This document shows, one piece after another, positions 7,158-19,100 of a stretch of DNA of 64,000 bases. The stretch lies in NCBI GenBank assembly GCA_903901915.1, contig CAIUSV010000090.1, forward strand, positions 1 through 64,000, read 5' to 3'. The notes under the pieces are model-generated. The model saw only the letters and a program-made list of their open reading frames with translations, made no database searches and was not told where the DNA came from. The position numbers and the translations under genes are program-made. The stretch is from an uncultured Rhodospirillaceae bacterium. GTDB lineage: Bacteria > Pseudomonadota > Alphaproteobacteria > Rhodospirillales > Magnetospirillaceae. Within the stretch, counting starts at the first letter, position 1, and each line of letters starts with the position of its first letter.

Positions 7158-10100
7158 ATGAGCAAGTGTCGGCTGGCAACTAAGATGGCTGGGGCTCGGC
7201 CGATGTTAGTCGCACTAGAGCCGCGCTGGATGTTCGACGGCGCCGCTGTGATCGATGCGGCCCATGCCATCCCAGATGTCGCGGCCAAGGCGCTGATACC
7301 GGCGGTTGAGGTGCCGGTACAGGTGCGGGCGGCTGATCCATCGCAGGACGGCGGCAAGAAAGAAGTGGTTTTCATCGACACCTCGATTGTCGACCACAAG
7401 GTTCTTGAAGCTGCGGTCCAGTCGGGTGTCGAGATCGAGGAGATCTCGGCAGGACAGAGCGGCTTGGCGCAGATGGCCGTATGGGCCGAAACCCACAGTG
7501 GCTATGATTCCATTTCGGTGATTTCCTCCGGCGCGGAAGGACGGATCGACCTCGGCAACGATGTGGTAACCGACGCCAGCCTTACCGCTCCGGTGACACA
7601 GGCGGAATTGGCGCAGATAGGCTCGGCGTTAAAGTCGGGAGGAGATCTGCTGTTCTATGGAAGCGACATCGCCAAGGGCACGGACGGTCAACAGCTTATT
7701 TCGGACATCGCCGCAGCTACCGGAGCAAACGTGGCGGCAAGTGACTCGGCGACGGGCGGCGCCGGAACCTGGAGTCTGAATCACCAGACGGGTTCCATCG
7801 AGGCCACGGCGTTCTCGTCGCCGGATTTTGTCGGTGAACTGTACTTAGCACCCGTACTTTTGCGCGCGGCTGATCCATCGCAGGACAGCGGCAGAACAGA
7901 AATCGTCTTCATCGATTCCAACGTCACCGACTGGCAAACCCTGGCCAACAGCGTCCGCAGCGGCGTGGAAATTGTGCTGCTGGACGGGACCGGCGACGGC
8001 CTGCGCGAGATGGCCGACTATCTGGCCGAACGCAGCGACATTGACGCCATCCATGTGGTCAGCCACGGCTCCAGCGGCGAGGCTTATCTCGGCACCGCCG
8101 ATCTGACCTCGCTCGACATGCCTTCGTACATGGGCAGTCTTACCGCCATTGGCGATGCGGTGAAGGCGAACGGCGACGTTATGTTCTATGGCTGCGACAT
8201 CGCCAAGGGAACCGCGGGTCAGCAGTTCCTAAACGACCTCGCAGCCGCCCTTCACGCCAATGTGGCGGCTTCCAGCGATACCACCGGACCTGCGGCGGAT
8301 GGCGGTAACTGGACTCTTGAGAGTCAGGCGGGTACGGTCAGCACAGGGGTGGTGTTCGATCCGGCGCTGATCCATACCTATGGATACGATCTTGCCGGCA
8401 CTTATACCGTCACCTCCGGCGTCAACGTGGATAGCGCCGGCACGACCACGGGCCTTATCGGCGCGGGCAAGCTGATTACCTTCGATGCCGTGACCGTCAC
8501 CGCAGCGACCAATACCGCGTCGTTGATCCTGCGCGCCTATGACGTCGATTACGGCCTAAAAGACGCCTCTGGCAATCCCTATGCGATCGGCAACGCCAAT
8601 TCCGAATGGGATGGTGTCTATATCCAGAAGTCGGGTACAGCCACTTGGCAGTTCGTCGGCTATCTTACCGGTTCCAACAACACATGGAACTATACCACCC
8701 TTGACGTCTCGAATTTCGTCAAGACCAATGGGCCTGGCGGTTACATCATCTGCGTGGTGCCCGACGACAACGGTACGCAAAACCGGGCCAGTAACGGCGG
8801 TAAATGGGTGGTGGGTGTATCCTCGGCCCAATTGGTGATCGACGGCGGCGCCCATACCGCCACCTTGTCCAGCCCCGCCGAAACAGCGGCCGCCGTGTCG
8901 GTGGGGGTCACCGCACCGGCTGCCGGCACCTACACCGTCGAATACGACCTCATCGATTCGACCGGTCATGTGGTGGCAATGGTGTCCAAGACCGGAGCGC
9001 TGGCCAGCGGCCTACAGACGGTCAGCGCCACCTTGGCGCCCAACACCAATTTCTATACCTCGTGGTCGCAGATTCCGTCGGGCACCTATAAGCTGCAAAT
9101 CTCGCTGCTGGATTCGTCAGGGACGGTGCAGGACACCACGACGCTGCCCTATACCAACGTGTCGGCAGCCAGCGTTCCCGCAACGACCGGCATCGCTGCG
9201 GTGATTACCGGCATCACCACGGCCTCGTGGACCGGCTCGACACTGGCCGATGTTCAACATCTGGCTACCCAGAATCAAACTCCGACGATCACCGGCACCT
9301 TGTCCAAGGTCGCTTCGACCACCGCCACGTCATATGTCGACGTCTATGCCGATGGCACCTATATCGGCACCGCCAGCGTGGCGGCCAATGCGCAGACCTT
9401 TCAGATTGCTCTGGGCCAGGGGTCGGCCTCCATCAACAACTCCGCCGCAAGCCTGACGCCCGGCCTGCATCAGTTGAGCGCGATTTATTCCAACAGCGCG
9501 GCGGCGGCCCCCAGTATTTCCGCCAGTTATACCGAGGGAGGTGCGGCAGCGACCCTGGATTCCGGGTTGACCATCACGGGAACCGGTTCCTTGAAGGGAG
9601 CTGTCGTCACCATCGGCAGCGGCATCGCCGGGGACACGCTGGCCTGGACCATTCCTGGAGGAAGCTCGATCACGGCATCGTACAGCAACGGCGTGTTGAC
9701 GTTGAGCGGTACCGATACCATCGCTCGTTACCAGTCAGTGCTGGACAGCGTCACATTCAGTTCGTCGAGTATCGATCCCACTAATCTGGGCCAGAGCATC
9801 TCGCGCACGGTGTCGTGGCAGGTTCAGGACAGCAACCGCAACTGGAGCGCGGCGCAGACCACCAAGATCAACATTACTGCGGTCAACAGTGCGCCGGTTC
9901 TGTATGGTAGCGGCAATGGTGGCGGCAACACGGCGACGTTCTACAAGTCGTTGGGGGCGGTGGCGGTCAACACGTCGATCGCCGTGTCCGACGACAACAG
10001 TACTCTGGCCTCTGCTACCGTTCAGATCACCGGCAGCTATGCCAGTGGCCAAGACGTGCTGGCGTTCTCGAATTCCAATTCCAAAACGTATGGAAACATC

Positions 10101-13100
10101 TCGGCGGCCTGGGACGCCACCACCGGCAAGCTGACCCTGACGTCATCGGGGGCAACCGCCACCACGGCACAATGGATGGCAGTCCTAACGGCGGTGACCT
10201 ACAACAACACGGCCGTCACACCGACGACGGGAACTCGCACCGTCGCCATCCAGATCAACGATGGACAAACAGCCTCCAACACGGTCACCGGCAGCATTTC
10301 GGTCAACACCGGAGCGCCGTCCAATCTGTCACCTGTTCTGACCGGATCGGGCTATGTCACCAACTGGTCGTCCGGCAGCAACAGCAGCAGTGTTACCGCC
10401 GACAAGAACATCACCATAACGGATAACGACAACACATCGTTCAAGTCGGCGACAGTGAAGATCGTCGGGGGGTTCAATTCGGCTCAGGATAAGTTGTCGC
10501 TGAGCACCTATGGCGATAGCGCCAAGAGCTACAGCGACATAACCTCTATCTACGATTCTACCAGCGGTATATTGACGTTGACGGTAAACGGTGGCGGTTC
10601 CGCGTCAAAAACAGAATTCGTCGCAGCATTGAATGCCGTTAAGTACAGCAACATCGCCTCCAGCAACAACCTGACGCTGGACACCACCAATCGCGTTATT
10701 GCCTTCCAGCTCAACGACGGGCAGAATTCGAACAATCTATCCAACGTCGTCACCAGCACGGTGGTCATCGCCAAGACCTATACCAACAAGACTCAAAGTA
10801 CGAACAGCAGTGCCGCCAATGGCGTCAACGTCGGCACCGGTGCGACGGTCACCCAGACCACGGCCTATTCGGCCAGTGCACCGATCTATTCCCTGCTGAT
10901 CGACCACGCCAGCAACATCACGCCGGTGGTCGCCGCCATCGACGGTACCGCTGGCCTTGCCACCACCACCGACCGCGTGCCGACGATTTCCGGTACCTCG
11001 GCACCCGGCGTGGTCGTCAACATCTACTATGCCGGCACCACGCTCCTGGGCCAAACGACGGCGGATACGAACGGCAACTGGACATTCACCGTTCCGTCAT
11101 CCTCGGCCCTGCCCAACGCGTTGTACAACTTGACCGCCAAGGACACCGTCAACAGCAATGTCAGTTCCGTCTATGGATTGACGATCAACAATTCGGCGCC
11201 GACGCAAACAGTCACGATCGTCAGCATCTCCAACGATACCGGCAGTTCTGCCACTGACTTCATTACCTCGGCGACATCCCAGACCATCAACGCCACCTTG
11301 AGTTCGGCGATCACCACCGGCCAAAAACTGATGGGTTCGCTCGACGGGGGCAAAACCTGGGTCGATGTTACCACTTTTGTCACCGGCACCTCGGTGGCGT
11401 GGGCGGGAGCGACGCTCAAGACGGGATATTCCAATCCCGCCGACTACGTTCTGTATTCCGTCCAGTTCAAGGTCACCAATGCCTCGGGTGACGGACTGGT
11501 AGCATCGCAGGAATATCTGGTCGACAACGCCCTGGCCAATCCCACCATCACCGGATCCAGTTTCCAGACGGCCGCCACACCGACCATCATCGGCACCGCC
11601 GACCCTAAGGGCATCATCTCCATCACTTGGCCGGGAGCCGGCCAAAGCTATACCGTGACTCCGGACGTCAACGGCAATTGGAGTTTTACGGTTCCCGCGC
11701 CGCTGGCCAACGGCACTTACACCTTTACCGCGACGGAAACCGATCCACTCACCGGGTTGCAGGCCCCGGTCCAACCGACGACGACGCTGACCATCGACAC
11801 CACTCTGGCCTACGTCAATGCCCCAATCCTGATTTCCGTCGATACCGGCAAAACCTCCACCGACTACACCACCAAGACGGCGTCGCAGACCATCAGCACC
11901 AGCCTCAACAAGGCGCTGTCAGTGGGGCAGACCTTGTGGGCCTCGCTGGACGGCGGCACCACCTGGACCGACGTTACCAGCTCGATCAACGCGACTGACC
12001 ACGTTTCTGTGTCATGGAGCAACGCCACCCTGGTCAACGGGACTAATATCATCGAGTTCCAGGTTCGCAACGTGTCAACCGGGTCACGGGGCACCCTGGC
12101 CACCCAATCCTATGTTCTGGATACGACTGCACCCGTGCTGCCATCCGGTGGGGCGGTGATCGACACAAATTCAGTGGTGTTGACCCTGAATTTCACCGAG
12201 ACGGGGTCCGGTTTCGACACCGCCCAGGTGCCCTCCGCCAGCAACTTCACCGTCAAGCAGAACGGCAGCAGCGTCAGCATGTCGGGGGCCACCGTTGCCA
12301 TCGTTGACTCCGATACCGTGACGATCACTCTGTCGGGTGTGACGGCCAACCCCACCGATACGTTCACCATCGGCTATAGCGGCACCACCTTGCGCGACGT
12401 CGCCGGCAATCAGGTGGCGACGTTCAGCAATCTCTCGGTGATCAATCCACTGGTGGCGACCGCGACCGCAGATACCGTCACCGCACAACGTTCGGGCGGA
12501 CTGCATTACACCACGGCGGGTACCGATCCCACGGGCAATGTGCTGAACAACGACACCGGCAGCGGCACGTTGACAGTGGCGCAGGCCGAAGCCGGCAGCA
12601 CCATCGATACCTCTGCCGCTTCGGTCGATCCCAACACCACTTCGCTATCGGGTGCCACTACTATTACCGGCACTTACGGCACGCTAGTGATCGGTGCCGA
12701 CGGTTCATACAAATACACGGTCAACAACGCCAGCGCTGCGGTCAAGGCGCTGACGTCCGCGCAGAGTGTCAACGACACCTTCAGCTACCAGATGGTGGAC
12801 GGTGCGGGGACCACCTCGAACGCCACTCTGACGGTAACGGTCCAGGGGGCGGCCGACTTGCCCGGCCCCACGTTGGATGCCTCAAAATCGCCGGCTTTCA
12901 CCAATGAGAAGTTGGCCGACAATGGCGTGCCGACCGGCGCCATGGGCACCTTGGTGTCGCAGTTGATCGATATCGGCGGCTCGCTGTCCAACATGACCGA
13001 CAGCTATCCCACCGGATCACCCTACGGCATGGCCATCACCGCCACCAACACCACCACCGGCAATGGAACTTGGTATTATACCATCGACGGGGGTGCCACC

Positions 13101-16100
13101 TGGACCAATGTGGGCACGGTCTCCAACACCAGCGCCCTGCTGTTGAACGCCGATGCCAACACACGGCTGTATTACGTCGGCAACGGCACCTATACCGGCA
13201 CCATCAGCAACGCCATCACCTTCCGTACTTGGGACACCGGCACAGGAACGGCGGGGACTAAGGTCGACACGTCTGTTAACGGCGGCGTGACGGCCTTTTC
13301 TTCGGCCACAGATACCGCCGCGCTGACCGTTACTCCTAACCCCAACGTGCCCCCTACTTGGACTAACGCAGGCACCACTATTACCGTGGCGGCCAATTCC
13401 TCGGGCAACAGTCTGTCCACATTGTTGGCCGTCACCGATTCCGACACCGGCCAGACTGAAACCTGGACGCAGTTCAGCGCGCCGGCGCACGGCACCATTA
13501 CCTTGGCGTCCGGCTCGGCTTCCGGAGCTTCGGGCGGCACCGGCCTGCTGCCGACGGCCGCCTTAAGCTACACGCCCAATACCGGCTATGCTGGTACCGA
13601 CACGTTCACGGTCTATGAAACCGACGGCTCGGTGACCATCTCAAAAACCATCGCCGTCACCGTCACCCCGGCCGCGCCCGTTATTACTGGCCTTGAGGCC
13701 GCCACCGATACGGGCTACCGCACCAACGACGCCCGGACCAATGCCGCCACCTTGAAGTTCGACGGCACCGGTGCCGCATATGGTGCCGGTTCGACCGACG
13801 GCAGTGACGTGGTGGTGTTCCTGGATACCCGCAGCAACCTTGCCGGTACGGCCGGAGGTGTTCCTACCGGCGACGTGTCGGGGGTGATCGGTGCCAACAC
13901 ATCCGGGGCATGGACCGGGGTGGCGGTCGACACCAGCAGTCTGGCGGATGGTACGTACTACGTTTATGCCTATGACCGGTCGCTGATCGGCAGTGTGGTC
14001 GGCACAGTATCCAACCCCACCACCGTCGTCATCGACCGCACGGCACCGACCCTGTCCAGTTCCACACCGGCGAACAACGCCACAAACGTGGCCTTGTCCA
14101 CTTCGACTCTGACGGTGACATTCAACGAAGTGGTCGAACAGGGCGCCGGCAATTTCATTCTACATGACGTCACCACCAACACCGACGTCGCCACCATCGC
14201 CGCGACCTCGGGCAGCATCATCGGCTGGGACAGCACCACGCTGACCATCACCCACGGGGCGACCCTGATTGGCGGCCACACCTACAGCGTGCACGTAGCT
14301 TCGACGGCGGTGCAGGACCGCGCCGGCAACAACTTTGCCGGCATCGGCGACGACGTGACCGATCGCTTCACTACCGTCGACACCTCGCCCACCTACCTTG
14401 CGGCCACGACGGCCTTCACGGTCAATGAGAACTCGACTGCCTTCGATCTCAAACCCTATCTGCATGTCAGCGACGTGGACACGGCGCAGACCGAGACCTG
14501 GACGGTGTCGACCGCCACCAACCATAGCGGCACCGTTTCCATCACCAGCGGGACGGCAGCGTCGGGCAGCGTCGACATCACCCCCGGCGGTACGATCACC
14601 TATACTCCTAACGCCGGCTATTACGGCACCGAGACCTTCACCGTCCAAGTGGCGGACGGCCTGGGCGGCACGGCCACCCGGACCTTCACCTTCACCGTCA
14701 ACGCGCCGGCCACCATCACGGCGACGGCTACGGCGAACGCCTATACCGAGCAGGCCGCAGCGGTAGCGGTCGATTCCGGAATGGTCATCGGCGATCTGGA
14801 CGGCGGCAGCCGCACCGGCAACTGGAGCGGCGGAACGCTGAAGGCGCAGATCACCGCCAACTCGTTCTCGGCCGACACCCTGGCTTTGCCGACCAGCAAC
14901 GGGGGCGGCATCTGGTACGACACGGTCGCCAACAAGCTCTACAACAACAGCACTCAGATCGGCACCGGCACGGCCGCCACCTCGACCGGCGGCACGGCCC
15001 TGACCTTCAACTTCCTATCCTCGGCCACCACGGCCGACGTGCAGGCCGCGGCACGGGCCATCACCTTTGCCGACACCAACACCGATCCCACCGCCGCCAC
15101 CCGCACCGTAACCTTCACGGTAGCGGATTCGGGGGGAGTGACGGCCTCCGCCAACCGCGATATCGCTTTTACCCTGAAAAACGACGACCCCTCCCTGAAC
15201 GCCTCGGCAACGGCGTCGCCGGTCAGCTATACGGAAAAGGCGGCAGCGGCCACGCTGTTTTCCGGGGCCAGCATCAGCGCCGTCGAGGCAGCGCAGTCGA
15301 TCAAGGCGATGACCCTGACGGTGGGCAACCTGAAGGACGGAGCCAACGAGGTGCTGGTCATCGACGGCATCTCCGTGTCGCTGACCGACCAGACCAGCGG
15401 CACCACCAGTGCCAATTCCTTCACCTATTCGGTGTCGGTCATCGGCTCGACCGCGACGGTGACCATCGGCAAGACCGACACCGCCGGGAACTGGCAGACC
15501 CTGGTCAACGGGTTGGGCTACAAGAACACCAGCACCGACCCCACCACGGGGGACGGCACCAACCGTACCGTCACCCTGACCTCGGTTCAGGATAGCGGCG
15601 GCGCCGCGGTGGGCAGCGACACTACCGCGCTGTCGATTGCCGCCACAGTCTCGGTGACTCCGGTCAATGATGCGCCGACGCTGACCACCACGGCCGCCAA
15701 TCCCACCTACACGGAAAAGAGTGCCGCGGTCGGACTGTTCGGCAGCACCGCAGCCAGCACGGTCGAAGCCGGGCAAACCATAACCCAGTTGGTGGTCACG
15801 GTGGGCGGGCTGTCGGACGGCAGCAGCGAAGTGTTGGTGATCGACGGCAACGATGTGACCCTGGGGTCAACGCATACGGTCACCACCAGCGCCAACAGCG
15901 GTCACAGCTACTCGGCAGCGGTGTCCTACAACAGTGGAACCGCAACCATCACGCTGACCAACGGCGGCGGCAATTTCACGCCTGCGGCGATCCAGACGCT
16001 GGTCGACGGACTGACCTACAAGAACAGTTCCAGCAACCCCACCACCGCCGGCAACCGCACGGTGACGTTGTCGACTATCAAGGACAGCGGCAGCAACAGC

Positions 16101-19100
16101 AGCCCCAACAGCAACTCGACGACCCTGTCGGGCCTGACGTCGACGGTGACGGTGGCGGCCATCAACGACGCACCGGCGTTGACGGTGCCGGGGACCCAGA
16201 CCGTCACCAAGACGATTCCGGTAACCCTGAGTGGCAGTTTCGCCCTTGCCGACGTGGATGACCGCGGAGCGACGGAAAAAATCACCCTGTCCGGCGATGC
16301 GGGCGTGCAGCTGCATCTGGGCGGCACCACCACCGGCGTCACGGTGGTCAGTGGCGACAACACCAACACTCTGGTCTTTACCGGCACCCTGACCGATCTG
16401 AAAACCGCGCTGGACGGCTTGACCTATCAGACGGGCCTGACCGCGGCGGGGACCGAGCACCTGACCATCACCCTGAACGACCAGGGCAACACCGGTTCAG
16501 GTGGGGCGTTGCAGGACAGCAAGGTGGTGGCCATCAATGTGGTGGCCGACCAGAAGCCGACGATCACGGTGCCGGGGGCGAAATCGGTGGCGATGGCCAA
16601 CACCGATTACGGCATTGCCGGCGTCAGCGTGGCGGACACCTATTCCGACACCACGGTGACGGCAACCCTGACCTGGGCAAACGCCAACGCGACGTTGGCC
16701 TTTGCCGCGACCGGCGCTCTGACCGGCTACACCAATGCGGGCACCATGGCAACGCTGACCGGCTCGTTGACGGCGGTCAACAATGCGTTGGCGGGCTTGA
16801 CCTACAACACCACGCTCACCGCCGACGATACCATCACCCTGACCGTCAACGACGGCGGCACGGCCGGAAATTACGTTGGTGGCGATCAGACGGCGTCGGC
16901 CAGCATCGGCATCACCTCGACCGGCAACGACACGCCGACGGTGACGGTGCCGACGGGCCGGACGCTGAATAACATTTCGCTTCAAAGCTTCGCCAACCTG
17001 ATCAGTGTCGCCGATGCCTCGAGCACGGTCATGACGGCCACCATTTCCGTTTCGCACGGATCGCTGGGCATTTCCGCCCCGGGGTCCAAGACCGATGCGG
17101 CCGATTATGTCCTCGACCTGACCAACGCCGCCAAGGCCGGCGGCGACAGTTCGGTGGTCATCACCGGCGTTCTGGCCGACATCAACGCCACCCTGACCTC
17201 GCTGACCTACACCTCGGACGGAAGCGCCGCGGCGGCGACGGCCGGCAGCGACACCATCACCATTTCCGTCAACGACAACGACAACACCCGCGGCGGCGGC
17301 ACGGCCAAAACCGGCAGCAACACCATCGCGCTGACCTTGACCCCCAATGACATCCCCGTCATCACCGTGCCGGGAACGGGACCGACCATCGGCGATACGG
17401 CGTCGCATACCATCAGCGGACTATCGGTAGCGGATACCGTCAGCGGCGCGTCGGTTACCGCCACGGTATATGTGGATCACGGGACCCTGGCCTTCACCGC
17501 CAACGGGGGATCGGCAACCATCGCCGGGACCGGGACCAGCGCCGACAAGACGACCCTTTCGGGCTCGCTGGCCGACGTCAACAAGGCCCTGGCAACCTTG
17601 GCCTACACCACGACCGACGACGGCAGCGACTCGACGGACACCGTCCATGTGGATTTCACCGATGGCGGCAGCAACCTGATCGGCGGCGCCAAGACGGCCG
17701 TATCGCAGGCAATCACCATCAATCTTACCGCCAACGACGCTCCATCGGTAAAAATCAACGGGGCCACCCTGACTGCGGGCAACAAGGGATCGGTGACGGT
17801 CACCGATACCACCCAGCAGACCATCGGCGGATTGTCCATCGCCGACACCTACAACACGGGGGCCTTGCAGGTCACGGTTTCCGACACCGCAGGAAATCTT
17901 CACGTTACCGGCTCGGGCGCGGCAACCATCAGCGGCAACGACAGCGGCAGCGTGCTGATTGCCGGCACGCTGACGGACGTCAACGCGGTGCTGGCCGGCC
18001 TGAAATACACCACCACCGCCTCGGCGGACGGATCGGACACCATTTCGGTGTCGGTGGACGACAAGGCAACCACACTGATCGGCGGCAAGAAAACCAATTC
18101 GGCCCCGAATGTGGCGGCCTATGACCTGACCCTGACTGCCAACGTCGCACCGACGGTCACCCTGGCCGGCGGTACGCCGGCGATGGCCCCCAACGACAAT
18201 GTCGCCACGTCGGTCGACGGCCTGAGCATCGCCGACGGCAACGACGGCGGCGGCACGATGAAGCTGACTCTGGGGGCCTCGCACGGCGCGCTGCATCTCA
18301 GCAGCGCCACCGGCGTCACCATCGCCAGCGGCGACAATTCCGGCGCGCTGGTGCTGACCGGAACCATGGCCAACCTGAATGGGGCGCTGGGGTCCGGCAA
18401 GCTGCTTTATACCGGAACCCAGTATTACAAAGGGTCGGACACCATCACGGTGACCGCCGACGACCAGCAATCCACGCTGATCGGCGGCAAGAAAACTGGT
18501 TCCCTGGGCGGCGGCATTACGCTGACGGTCAACCACACCGACGTGGTTCCGACCCTGGCCAACGGCGCGGCCGCCACCGCCGGAGCCGGTGAAACCGCCG
18601 TGGCCGCAGGCGGCACCGGCATGGCGTCGCAGATTATCTACGATACGGTGGCCCATGCGGTCGGTCTGTCGTCCACCGAAGTCGTCGACAGCGACAACAA
18701 CAGCGCAACCGTCACGGCGAACGTAAGTACCGACGCCAATGGCACCCTGCATGTCGACGCCACCGGCGGCATCACCATCACCGGCAGCAGCAACGATTCC
18801 AGCGCCGTGACCTTCACCGGGTCACTGGCCCAGGTCAACGCCGCCCTGGCGGGCCTGACCTACGCCCGCAGCAGCAATACGGCGGGCATCGGCACCGTCC
18901 ACCTTCAGGTCACCGATACCAACAACTACACCGCGGGCGTCACGTACGGCGCCGACATCGCCACCATCGACGCCCGCGCCAATGACTCCCCGTCGCTGGT
19001 CAATGCTCCGTCGTCGGCCATCGCCGTATCGGACAAATCGGCCCATTCGGTGGCCACGCTGGCCTCCACCACCATCGCCGTCAGCGATGCCCGCAATTCG

